Assembly (NCBI GenBank): GCA_016786785.1
Contig: JAEUVR010000350.1
Coordinates: 1-40,924 of the forward strand
Reading direction: 5' to 3'
Length of the DNA: 40,924 nt
Source: Chitinophagaceae bacterium
GTDB lineage: Bacteria; Bacteroidota; Bacteroidia; Chitinophagales; Chitinophagaceae
The first letter of the stretch is position 1. Every line of letters starts with the position of its first letter. The position numbers and the translations under genes are program-made. Shown here in pieces: positions 16,859-25,665 of this stretch. Under the pieces are notes generated by a model. The model had not been told where the DNA came from and searched no databases. It saw nothing but the letters and a program-made list of their open reading frames with translations.

Positions 16859-18481
16859 TTACCATCCGGGATTATTTCCCGAAATAGACGAATTGGAATT
16901 GATTTCATCGATGGGGATCGGCAAAAGCAGGTTGCGCTCAACCCTCACTTTGGAAATATTATCCTGGTTAACAGAAATCTGGTTCATCGCCTGGAGATAG
17001 ATCCCCCAGCGGAGAAGATCGAAACGGCGTTTGGACTCAAACACCAGCTCGCGGCCTCTTTCTTCCAGCACGTATGAGCGGAACTGTTGTTTGGTCATTC
17101 CCGCCGGAGCTTTGGCAGCATGACTCCTGGTTCTCACAGAATCCAATGAACGGTAAGCCGCAGCCGTAGGTCCGTTTACTTCATTCTCCGCTTCCGCATG
17201 CATCAGCAATACCTCTGCAAATCGCAGCTCGGGATAAAATGCATCGGAGTTCTGCGGCTTCGGATCAGAGACATAACTGTATTTCTGAGAGTAGGCATGA
17301 TTATAATACTCCGCGCTGAATGAGTACACACGGCCTGCGCCATCCGTTTCATATTTGGCCGCGTCTCTTTCCGGATAAAAAAAGTAACCGGTGTTATTAG
17401 GATCTCCGTAGTCTACAATGAACTGATGGCGTACGCCGTGCAACACCCTGTCGTCGTTGTCTTCGTAGTTATCATAGTGATTATTTGTCATCCAGACAGC
17501 GCCTACGTTGCTCCTGTCCTCCTTAGCGGCGTTGAAATAGTAATTCAGATCGGTTTGGAGATCAGGGTTGCCGTTGAGCGCCTGTATCTCCCACATATGT
17601 TCCCCGGTATTCCGGTTCTGGATCTTCCACAGATCCATAAAATCGGGAAAAAGACCGTACTCGGCGCCATCTATCAACTGCGATGTTTTCTTGCGCGCTT
17701 CTTCATATAGTTCCTGGCTATTGAAAGATTCATATCCTTTCACCACATCCTTGTTGTAGGTATAATACATATTGTTCTGTCCCCCGCGTACGCTGATGGT
17801 TTCATTGGCCAGCGAGCCGGACGCCATGGTCAGATAAGTTTTCGCAAGAAGGGCAGAAGCCACTCCACGGGTCACGCGGCCTTTTTCGCCTGATCTTCCG
17901 TCTTTATGCGAATAGAGCATTTCCTCCGCTTTTTTGAGATCGGCGATAATGAATTCGTATGTTTCTGCCACCGATGCCCTGGGTTGGTTCGGGTCGGCGC
18001 CTGATGCAAGCGTTTTATCGCGCAGCGGAACGCCTCCGTAAATTCTTACAAGGTTAAAATAGGCCCAGCCGCGCAGGCAATGGGCTTCGCCGAGTATTCG
18101 CTGTTTCAGGTCTTGGTCCATCGCGATATCAGGCACGTTGGTCAGTACGCTGTTGGCGCGGGAGATCAATAAATAATGATCATTCCAGATGGTGTTCACT
18201 CCCCAGTACGCGAGCGGATTACCGGCGCCCATACTGCCCAGGAACCAGCCAGCCCCGGAAGAATGATCCGAATCGAGGTCGAGCAGCCAGAAAGCCTGCT
18301 TATAAAAGCCCGTGGCGAGCAGAACATTATATACTCCGCTAAGAGCGGCCAGCGCATCGTCGCCGTTTTTATAAAAGTTGTTGGGAGAAATGAAGTCGTA
18401 TGTTTTTTCTTCCAGACTTTTTTTACAGGAGCCCATCAAAAAGGCCGCTGCAAAGAGAAATAGGATGAATTTATGCCTCAT
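16859..18481 (-). CDS. SusD/RagB family nutrient-binding lipoprotein
   Basis: A 540-residue outer-membrane lipoprotein with leader FILFLFAAAFLMGSC and then KK. It shows the SusD pattern: LSGVYN near the start, HCLRGWAYFNLVRIYGGVPL, then AKTYLTMA, and the C-terminal SusD domain with YPELRFAEVLLMHAEAENEV and RGRELVFESKRRFDLLRWG. SusD proteins act as the lid of the SusC channel and bind the incoming oligosaccharide. It lies 23 bp after susC. Binding specificity cannot be read here. Confidence 0.95.
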   Translation of the reverse strand: MRHKFILFLFAAAFLMGSCKKSLEEKTYDFISPNNFYKNGDDALAALSGVYNVLLATGFYKQAFWLLDLDSDHSSGAGWFLGSMGAGNPLAYWGVNTIWNDHYLLISRANSVLTNVPDIAMDQDLKQRILGEAHCLRGWAYFNLVRIYGGVPLRDKTLASGADPNQPRASVAETYEFIIADLKKAEEMLYSHKDGRSGEKGRVTRGVASALLAKTYLTMASGSLANETISVRGGQNNMYYTYNKDVVKGYESFNSQELYEEARKKTSQLIDGAEYGLFPDFMDLWKIQNRNTGEHMWEIQALNGNPDLQTDLNYYFNAAKEDRSNVGAVWMTNNHYDNYEDNDDRVLHGVRHQFIVDYGDPNNTGYFFYPERDAAKYETDGAGRVYSFSAEYYNHAYSQKYSYVSDPKPQNSDAFYPELRFAEVLLMHAEAENEVNGPTAAAYRSLDSVRTRSHAAKAPAGMTKQQFRSYVLEERGRELVFESKRRFDLLRWGIYLQAMNQISVNQDNISKVRVERNLLLPIPIDEINSNSSISGNNPGW

Positions 18482-18504
18482 AACAAATAGCTTATTTTTT
18501 TACT

Positions 18505-21500
18505 TTAGAATACGCATTGTACGCCGATGTTTATTACGCGCGAGTTAGGGTAACCGCCCAGGTCAACGCCCCTGAGGGCAGGGTTCTCTCCATATCCATT
18601 TACATCGGGATCAAAGCCTGAATAATTGGTAATGGTGAGCAGGTTGGCGGCGCTGACAAAAACCCGCAGTTTTTCTATAAGCCGCATTTTCGGCTGCCAG
18701 TTATATCCGATGTTCACATTTTTCAATCGCAGGTAAGAGCCGTCTTCGATAAAACGCCGCGAAAACTGGAAGGTTCGCCAATATTGCACTTCCGCCTTGG
18801 GCTGCGTAGCATGCTCCCAGTTTTCCGGCGTCCAGCGGTTATCATAGATTGTTTGCGTAACGTTATTATAAGCGCCTACATTCGACAGATACAGCGTATT
18901 CATATTCAGGATATCTCCTCCTTTCACGCCCTGTATAAATAAAGAGAAATCGAAATTGCGATAATTAAAATCAGTGGTAAACCCATAGGTGAAATCGGGG
19001 TTTACATCGCCGATCACTATCCGGTCCTTATCGGTCAATACGCCATCAGGAGTAATATCGCGATACCTGACCTCTCCGATGGTTCTTTTAATGATGGCAT
19101 CGCTCTGATGGGCATAGAACGGATTTGCCCTCACTTCAGCCTCATTACGGAAGATACCGTCTTCCACATATCCATATAAAGCCCCTATAGGCAAACCAGC
19201 CCGCTGTATAAAGGGAAGATCATTATTAAACTTGACGCTGCTGGCGAATTGCTCTGCCACATTACCGATATCCAGGATCCTGTTACGGTTGAAAGCTATA
19301 TTACCGCCGATGTTCCAGGTAAAATCCTTGCCCGATACGGGAGTAGCCGATAAAGCCACTTCCAATCCCTTATTGCTGACGCTTCCGACGTTCTGCAGGG
19401 CAAACGTAAAGCCGGTGCTGCCGGGCGTAACGATATTCTGCAACAGGTCAAACGTTTTCTTGGAATAGTAATCAACGTTCAGACGGATCCTGTTTTCCAG
19501 AAATGCGAGGTCCGCTCCAATATTATACTGATCGGTCGTTTCCCATTTCAGGTTTTCATTAGCAGGTCCGGCCCATATATCGTCGGCATAACCGCTGGAA
19601 AGAGATCCGTTAAAAGCATAATTATACGGAATCAGCTTCGACAGCGATTGATATGGGTTAATAGCCTGGTTGCCCGTACGTCCATAGCTCATGCGAATTT
19701 TAGCGTCGCTGATAATTTTATTATCGCTCATGAAGCGCTCATTACCGATGTTCCAGGCAATGGCTGCAGAAGGGAAGAAAGCCCATTTATTGTTTTTGGC
19801 AAACTTGCTGGATCCGTCCCTGCGGAAAGAAGCGGTGAACATATAGCGGCTGTCATAGGTATAATTAACCCTGGCCAGCATCGACGCCAACGCAGTGGAG
19901 GACTTACCAGACCTTGGTTGAGAATAAACCTGTCCGCCCGCCATATTGTTATTCTGCAGGAGATCGTTCACGAAATTGCTGGCCTGTTGATTCTTATAAT
20001 TGCTAACGAACGATTCATAGGTAGCTCCAGCGGTGGCTGAAACAGTATGCGCGCCAAAATCGTTGAGGTAAGACAGGATGCTCTCCGAGGTAACCGAGCG
20101 CGAATTGTAATCGCTTTTATAAGCCAGCCCCTGACTTTGCATGCCTTCATATACCAGGCGGGGGAAATACTGATCGCGCTGGCTGCCATAAATTCCAATT
20201 CCGAGGTTTTGCCTGAACTTAAATCCTGCCGGCAGCGCGATCTCGACATAATTGGAAGAAAAGACCTGACTCACGTCAATACTGTTCAAAACATTATTCA
20301 CATACAGGTAAGGGTTAGAAGTCGTGATAGAACGGGCAAAGTCGTTCAGCGTTGAGTCGAATACGCCTACCGTAGGTTGAAAAGCCAGCGCGGCCCTTAC
20401 AACGCCCGCCTGCACCGAAAGATCTTCCGTATTGGTTTTTACCATTTTGTTTTCGCTTCTGGAAAAGCTGGTGAAAGAACCGGCCGTCATCCATTTTTTA
20501 ACGTTGCGCGACAGGTTCATGCTTATGCCATATTTGCGAAAAGAAGAGGAAGATATAACGCCCTGCTGATTGAGATAGTTGCCCGAAAGGGAGTAGCTGC
20601 CTTTTTCATCTCCGCCCGAAAGAGTGAGCGTGTGATTATGCGTTTGCGCAGTGCGAAGGATCTCATCCTGCCAATCAGTGCTATTGCCGATAAAGTCTTC
20701 CGGCGCCTTGGCATAATACAATACATTGGGATCCGCCATGGAAGGGATCCATTCTCCCGGAAAGGGCAATGCGTAATTTGTTCCCTCGAAATAGTTTGAA
20801 TTGGCATACGCTTCGTTTTGCAGCGAAGCGTATTGATAAGCGTCCAGCATATCAATTTTGCGAATAACCTGCGTAAGCCCGTAATTGAGATTGAGCTCCA
20901 CCTTATCTCCTCCTTTTTTTCCCTTTTTTGTGGTGATCATCACAACGCCGTTGGCGCCCCTGGAGCCGTAAATAGCCGTGGCAGAGGCGTCGCGCAGAAT
21001 ATCGATCGATTCTATGTCGGAAGGATTAAGAAATGCCAGCGCATTGATCGATTGTTTATCGCCGGCTTCCACAGATCCCGGCGTAGCGCCGCTATTATTT
21101 GAAGCAAGGGGCGCTCCGTCGATCACATATAAAGGTTGTGTGCCGCCGAGAAAGGAATTTGTTCCCCTGATCTGCATGCTGAGCCCGGCTCCCGGGGCGC
21201 CGTCGTTCTGGTTGATCACCACGCCGGCCACCCGCCCCTGTAATCCAGAAAGCAGGTTGGTAGGAGAACCCTTCATGATCTCGCTTCCCTTAACCGATGA
21301 AATAGCGCCGGTTACATCGGAACGTTTTGCGGCGCCATATCCGATCACCACGACTTCATCCAGACCGGCAACGGCTACCTGCAGCGTGATGATAAGCTGA
21401 TCTTCATTGCGAAGCGCCTGGTATTCCTGGCTCTTATAGCCAACGGCAGAAAATACCAGCCAGGATTTTTCAGGAACGCGTATCATAAAGTTTCCCGCGG

Positions 21501-21771
21501 CATCCGTGGCTGCGATCTGCCGACCGCCTTTTACCGAAATGGTTACCCCTTGTAAAAAGCTCCCAGGCGTATTGCCATCGGCGACCTTTCCCCTTACGAT
21601 CAGTTCTTTTTGCTGGAACAGTGTGGAATGAACCGGGAGGCGATTGTCCGCTATTCTTGCGGCGCCGACAACTGGCAGCGAAAGAAGGCCGCACAATAAC
21701 CAGAAGACCTGCCGCAATGCTGTTTTCGGGAAATTGGGAATGGAGGGCCTATAAACCTTTTCCATAAGCAT
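18505..21771 (-). CDS. SusC/RagA family TonB-dependent transporter
   Basis: A 1088-residue outer-membrane transporter. A signal/anchor region (about 20-40) is followed by a carboxypeptidase-regulatory-like domain (VRGKVADGN to VGYKSQEYQ), the TonB-box-like DEVVVIGYG, and a plug domain with LLSGLQGRVAGVVI, QIRGTNSF, PLYVIDGAPL and DIESIDILRDASATAIYGSR. The rest is the 22-strand barrel ending VINIGVQCVF. No STN (anti-sigma signalling) domain is present, so expression is probably not governed by a FecI/FecR pair but by the divergent ROK regulator. It is the first gene of the nine-gene PUL. ATG 21765 is an alternative start. Confidence 0.95.
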   Translation of the reverse strand: MLMEKVYRPSIPNFPKTALRQVFWLLCGLLSLPVVGAARIADNRLPVHSTLFQQKELIVRGKVADGNTPGSFLQGVTISVKGGRQIAATDAAGNFMIRVPEKSWLVFSAVGYKSQEYQALRNEDQLIITLQVAVAGLDEVVVIGYGAAKRSDVTGAISSVKGSEIMKGSPTNLLSGLQGRVAGVVINQNDGAPGAGLSMQIRGTNSFLGGTQPLYVIDGAPLASNNSGATPGSVEAGDKQSINALAFLNPSDIESIDILRDASATAIYGSRGANGVVMITTKKGKKGGDKVELNLNYGLTQVIRKIDMLDAYQYASLQNEAYANSNYFEGTNYALPFPGEWIPSMADPNVLYYAKAPEDFIGNSTDWQDEILRTAQTHNHTLTLSGGDEKGSYSLSGNYLNQQGVISSSSFRKYGISMNLSRNVKKWMTAGSFTSFSRSENKMVKTNTEDLSVQAGVVRAALAFQPTVGVFDSTLNDFARSITTSNPYLYVNNVLNSIDVSQVFSSNYVEIALPAGFKFRQNLGIGIYGSQRDQYFPRLVYEGMQSQGLAYKSDYNSRSVTSESILSYLNDFGAHTVSATAGATYESFVSNYKNQQASNFVNDLLQNNNMAGGQVYSQPRSGKSSTALASMLARVNYTYDSRYMFTASFRRDGSSKFAKNNKWAFFPSAAIAWNIGNERFMSDNKIISDAKIRMSYGRTGNQAINPYQSLSKLIPYNYAFNGSLSSGYADDIWAGPANENLKWETTDQYNIGADLAFLENRIRLNVDYYSKKTFDLLQNIVTPGSTGFTFALQNVGSVSNKGLEVALSATPVSGKDFTWNIGGNIAFNRNRILDIGNVAEQFASSVKFNNDLPFIQRAGLPIGALYGYVEDGIFRNEAEVRANPFYAHQSDAIIKRTIGEVRYRDITPDGVLTDKDRIVIGDVNPDFTYGFTTDFNYRNFDFSLFIQGVKGGDILNMNTLYLSNVGAYNNVTQTIYDNRWTPENWEHATQPKAEVQYWRTFQFSRRFIEDGSYLRLKNVNIGYNWQPKMRLIEKLRVFVSAANLLTITNYSGFDPDVNGYGENPALRGVDLGGYPNSRVINIGVQCVF

Positions 21772-21845
21772 GTTTTGATTTGATGAAGCAATGTTTGATT
21801 TATTGGATCGTATTCCGAACTGCGAAACAATAATACACCTAAAAT

Positions 21846-21897
21846 AATAATTAAAATTATTAATTGAACAATAATTAATAATAATTTTTATTAATTA
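21846..21897. promoter_or_regulatory. Array of inverted half-sites between susC and the ROK gene
   Basis: The half-site TTATTAATT occurs at 21857-21865, as its complement AATTAATAA at 21873-21881, and again at 21888-21896. Neighbouring copies form two overlapping perfect inverted repeats with start-to-start spacing of 16 and 15 bp. A third palindrome AATAATT-AA-AATTATT (21846-21861) abuts them. Position between divergent susC and the ROK gene suggests an operator. The DNA is very AT-rich, which raises the chance background. Confidence 0.5.
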
Positions 21898-21941
21898 ACC
21901 GTGCAATTAGTCTTTTTTTACATAAATGCTTCGGTTATAAG

Positions 21942-22027
21942 GTATATTTGTACCTGTATCATTGGCTTTAGACAATTAAAAGCGATCATGGAAAAGCTGG
22001 GCGCTGCATATTTGTATCTGTATTATT
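21942..22027 (+). repeat. 22-bp direct repeat in the ROK leader
   Basis: Copies at 21942-21963 and 22006-22027 agree at 19 of 22 positions; both contain ATATTTGTA followed by CTGTAT. Start-to-start distance is 64 bp. The first copy includes the -7 box; the second has CATATTTG in that place. It may be a duplicated promoter or regulator site. Confidence 0.45.
21943..21950 (+). promoter_or_regulatory. -7 box upstream of the ROK gene
   Basis: TATATTTG matches the -7 consensus TAnnTTTG and would start transcription about 85 nt before the ROK ATG. No clear -33 element is seen. Confidence 0.45.
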
Positions 22028-22043
22028 CACTATAACCTCGCAG

Positions 22044-23270
22044 ATGGTAAAGAATTATTCATTTCTGCACGAGTTGCAAAACGAGGATGTGGCAGGAGTA
22101 GCGTATAAAAACCGTACGCTTATCCGTCGCATACTGGCTCATTTTGCCAATTCCGGCAATGCCACCATTACCGACCTTAGTAAGCTGCTGAATACAAGCG
22201 CGCCTAAAACAGGCGAGCTTATTGCGGAGCTGATCGAGGCCGGACTGGTAAAGGATTATGGTAAAACCGGGTCTTCTGTGGGAAGACGTCCCAATATCTA
22301 CGGTCTTGCTCCGGATTCAGCGTTCTTTGTAGGGGTGGAAGTAAAGAATAATTATATCAATATCGGGCTGCTTGATTTTAAGAAGAACCTGGTGAAGCTT
22401 TCGGAACGATTGCCTTATACGCTCAGCAATACGCAGAAATCCCTGGATGATCTTTGTCAGATTGTGAAAACATTTATTGAAGAGCTGAAAGATATTGCCG
22501 AAAAAGTGCTGGGCATCGGCATTAATCTTTCAGGACGTATTAATTACAAAACCGGTTACAGTTATAGCTTCTTCTACTTTAACGAAGAACCATTGAGCAG
22601 CGTAATCGAACGGAAGATCGGAATACCCACCTATCTGGATAATGATTCCCGGGCCATGGCCTATGGCGAGTTTTGCAGCGGGGTGGTACATGATGAAAAG
22701 GATGTCCTTTTTATCAATATTGATTATGGAATAGCCATGGGCGTTATGATCAATGGCGAATTATATTACGGCAAATCGGGATTTGCAGGTGAATTCGGGC
22801 ATATTCCGTTTTTCCAGAATGAGATCTTATGTCATTGCGGAAAGAAAGGCTGCCTGGAAACGGAGACCTCTGGCAAGGCGCTGATCGATCAGTTTCGTCA
22901 GCAGCTGCGGGAAGGCGCAAGTTCCCTGCTGGGCAGCAAATACAAAAGTATCGACGATATTAAACTGGACGATATTATTGACGCGGCGAACAACGACGAT
23001 ACCCTCGCTATTGAACTGATTGCAAAAATCGGGGAGAAGCTTGGTAAGGCGATAGCCGTGTTGATCAATCTGTACAATCCGGAGCTGATCATTCTCGGCG
23101 GACGGCTCGCGAGTACCGGCGATTACATTTATTACCCTGTAAAAAGCGCTATCCACAAATATTCCCTCAGCCTCGTGAACAATGATACCCAGCTAAAAAT
23201 TTCCCGGCTCGGCGCCAAAGCGGGCGTGATCGGCGCCTGCCTGATGGTCCGCAATAAATTGCTGGGGTAG
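22044..23270 (+). CDS. ROK family transcriptional regulator
   Basis: A 408-residue NagC/XylR-type regulator. Residues about 20-85 are a winged helix (TITDLSKLLNTSAPKTGELI, then GSSVGRRPN). The rest is a ROK sugar-binding/kinase-like domain with GIGINLSGRI, LDNDSRAMAYGEF, GEFGH (249-253) and the zinc motif CHCGKKGCLE (263-272). These proteins are usually repressors released by a sugar or sugar-phosphate, often GlcNAc-6P or glucose. Divergent orientation with susC across an inverted-repeat array makes it the likely switch of the PUL. A GlcNAc/ManNAc-related inducer would fit the epimerase. It ends 23 bp from the convergent ABC permease gene. Confidence 0.92.
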   Translation: MVKNYSFLHELQNEDVAGVAYKNRTLIRRILAHFANSGNATITDLSKLLNTSAPKTGELIAELIEAGLVKDYGKTGSSVGRRPNIYGLAPDSAFFVGVEVKNNYINIGLLDFKKNLVKLSERLPYTLSNTQKSLDDLCQIVKTFIEELKDIAEKVLGIGINLSGRINYKTGYSYSFFYFNEEPLSSVIERKIGIPTYLDNDSRAMAYGEFCSGVVHDEKDVLFINIDYGIAMGVMINGELYYGKSGFAGEFGHIPFFQNEILCHCGKKGCLETETSGKALIDQFRQQLREGASSLLGSKYKSIDDIKLDDIIDAANNDDTLAIELIAKIGEKLGKAIAVLINLYNPELIILGGRLASTGDYIYYPVKSAIHKYSLSLVNNDTQLKISRLGAKAGVIGACLMVRNKLLG

Positions 23271-23293
23271 TGGATACCGGCAAATGAATCAAA

Positions 23294-25663
23294 TTATTCC
23301 GCCCTTAAACTTTTCGCAGGATCCACGATAGCCGCTTTTATAGCCAACGAGCTGACTGTTATGAACGCTATCAATACTACAATAAGACCAGCTACAACAA
23401 ACACCCACCACTGGAGAGTGATGCGATAGCTGAAGCCCTGCAACCATCTGTCCATCGCCCACCATGCAACGGGAAATGCCAGCACAAAAGACATAATTAC
23501 CAGTTTAAGAAAATCTTTTGATAATAAAGCAGTAATGCCTATGACCGAAGAACCCAATACTTTACGCACGCCTATCTCTTTTATTCGCGACTCTGCCATA
23601 TATGCCGCCAGCCCGAATAAACCGAGGCAAGAGATGAAGATGGTAAATGCCGTAAATATGTTTACAAGCGTTCCAAATCGTTTCACCTGATCAAACTTAT
23701 GGCCATAATCCTCATCTACAAACTTGTATGTAAAAGGGAAGTTAGGATTATACTTTTTGAATATTTTCTCGGCCTGTTCCAGGTTAGCGAGCATCGACCG
23801 TCCCGGATTCATTTTCATGTGAAGGGCGCTGAACAAAGCACTGTTGGCAGGCCCGGAAATTAGCATCGGTTTGGCAGGTTGAAACGGAGAGTCAATAATA
23901 AAATCCCTAATCACTCCTACGATGCGCCATTCTACTCCATAGTCTTTTACGATCTGGCCGATAGGATCTTTGAATTTCATGACTTTTAATGCCGATTCGT
24001 TAATGATCATGGCCGTTGAATCGGTAGGGAATTTCTTAGGATCTATATCCCGGCCAGCAATAAATTGAAATCCTATCGCCTCAGCGAGTCCGCCGTCCTC
24101 TGAGAATCGAACAAAATTAGTTCTGTCGTTAGGGTCCTTTCCCTGCCATTCCTGCCCCCAACCAATGCTCCATACTTGAGTAATTGGAGAATTAGTTTTG
24201 ATAACAGCAGTAGCAGCCCCCGAAGAAAGCAGTTCTCGCCTGATCAACTCAAAATTTTTACTAATATCACCGGTAAAACTATGATAAACGAGATCAACGT
24301 TTTTATAACCAACCTCTCTTTCAAAGGCAAAACTTATTTGTTGCCTGATGATCGTTGCTCCGATAATCAGGATAGTCGCAAAAGCGAATTGTAGAATAAC
24401 CAACACTTTGCGCGGGGTTACAAGCGTCCGCGGCTTTTCGAATGTTCCCTTTAATACTTTTACCGGCTTAAAAGATGAGAGGAAGAAGGAAGGATAACTT
24501 CCGGCAAGTAACCCGGTTGCTAAAATGAAACCCAGCATTCTTAATATAGTTACGGGATTTGTAATATCGAACGAGATCCGTTCATTGAATAATTGGTTAA
24601 AGGCAGGAAGAAGAAGAATAGTAATAATAATAGCAAGGACGCCTGCAATTAATGAGATGAGGATAGACTCGCCGATAAACTGTCCTACAAGAGAAGACTT
24701 TTTAGCGCCAACAACTTTTCTAATACCCACTTCTTTAAAACGCCTTTCGCTTCTCGCTGTGCTTAGGTTCATAAAATTAATACAGGCAACCAATAAAATG
24801 ACTAACGCGACAGCAGTAAACATCCGCACAATAGAAATCAATCCATTTCCATTTTCGACGCCATTTGTAAAGTTTGAATAGAGATGCCAGCGATTCATCG
24901 GGTAGAGAAACATTTCCCATCCGGGAATTGAGTTATCGTGTCTCGAGCGCATATCTTTCAATTTGTTATTTGCAGAAGCCAGACTAGCATTGGGCTTTAA
25001 TAGCACATAGGTTCTAAGGGAAAGATTTCCCCAATATGAATAATCATTGCCTTTAGATATTTCATAGCTATAGGGCAACAGATATTCAAAATCGAACTGT
25101 GAATTTGCAGGAATATCTTTCAGAACGCCGGTTACGGTAAAATAATCCTTATCGTCCAGCAAGAAGGTTTGTCCCAATGCCTGACCATTTTTGAATAATT
25201 TATCGGCAAACGATTTCGTAATAACTGCCGAGTGCGGACCATTAAGCGCAGTTTTAATATCTCCTTCAAGGAGCGGAAATGTGAATATTTGTAAAAAATT
25301 GGAGTCGACAATATGGCCTTTGGCAAACAACCTTTTCTCGCCTACGGCGAATAGCCTTTCATAAGGCCATCCAAACCTTGTCGCATGTTCTACCTCCGGC
25401 GCTTCGCTATTAATTGTTGGAGAAAGTACCGTTGGGGTATAGTTCCATGCCCTCAATTCGCCTTCCATATTCACGCGATTCCACACTTCATATATCCTAT
25501 CCTTGTTCTTATGAAAATCATCATAACTCACTGTATGCTGCACCCACAACAGTATGATCATCGCGCTGGCCATTCCAATCGCCAACCCCAATATATTGAT
25601 GAATGAAAAAGCTTTTTGGCGAAGAAGGTTACGAATCGCTATTTTGATATAATTATGGAACAT
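23294..25663 (-). CDS. Two-FtsX-domain ABC transporter permease
   Basis: A 789-residue inner-membrane protein of the large Bacteroidota ABC permease type. It has an N-terminal helix (AFSFINILGLAIGMASAMII), a MacB-like periplasmic domain, a first FtsX domain with three helices (VALVILLVACINFMNLSTAR and the conserved KEVGIRKVVGAKK), a second periplasmic domain, and a second FtsX domain (ESRIKEIGVRKVLGSSVIG and two further helices). It works with the ATPase at 27029-27709 in mechanotransmission-type export of molecules or lipoproteins. The stop codon of the tolC-like gene is 2 bp upstream, and it is the last gene of the efflux operon. The substrate is unknown. Confidence 0.92.
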   Translation of the reverse strand: MFHNYIKIAIRNLLRQKAFSFINILGLAIGMASAMIILLWVQHTVSYDDFHKNKDRIYEVWNRVNMEGELRAWNYTPTVLSPTINSEAPEVEHATRFGWPYERLFAVGEKRLFAKGHIVDSNFLQIFTFPLLEGDIKTALNGPHSAVITKSFADKLFKNGQALGQTFLLDDKDYFTVTGVLKDIPANSQFDFEYLLPYSYEISKGNDYSYWGNLSLRTYVLLKPNASLASANNKLKDMRSRHDNSIPGWEMFLYPMNRWHLYSNFTNGVENGNGLISIVRMFTAVALVILLVACINFMNLSTARSERRFKEVGIRKVVGAKKSSLVGQFIGESILISLIAGVLAIIITILLLPAFNQLFNERISFDITNPVTILRMLGFILATGLLAGSYPSFFLSSFKPVKVLKGTFEKPRTLVTPRKVLVILQFAFATILIIGATIIRQQISFAFEREVGYKNVDLVYHSFTGDISKNFELIRRELLSSGAATAVIKTNSPITQVWSIGWGQEWQGKDPNDRTNFVRFSEDGGLAEAIGFQFIAGRDIDPKKFPTDSTAMIINESALKVMKFKDPIGQIVKDYGVEWRIVGVIRDFIIDSPFQPAKPMLISGPANSALFSALHMKMNPGRSMLANLEQAEKIFKKYNPNFPFTYKFVDEDYGHKFDQVKRFGTLVNIFTAFTIFISCLGLFGLAAYMAESRIKEIGVRKVLGSSVIGITALLSKDFLKLVIMSFVLAFPVAWWAMDRWLQGFSYRITLQWWVFVVAGLIVVLIAFITVSSLAIKAAIVDPAKSLRAE

Positions 25664-25665
25664 AG

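Noticed and set aside
15718-16941. Longer form of the glycan-binding protein starting at 16941
   Set aside because: The extra 37 residues overlap the end of susD and would bury the lipoprotein signal that starts at 16830.
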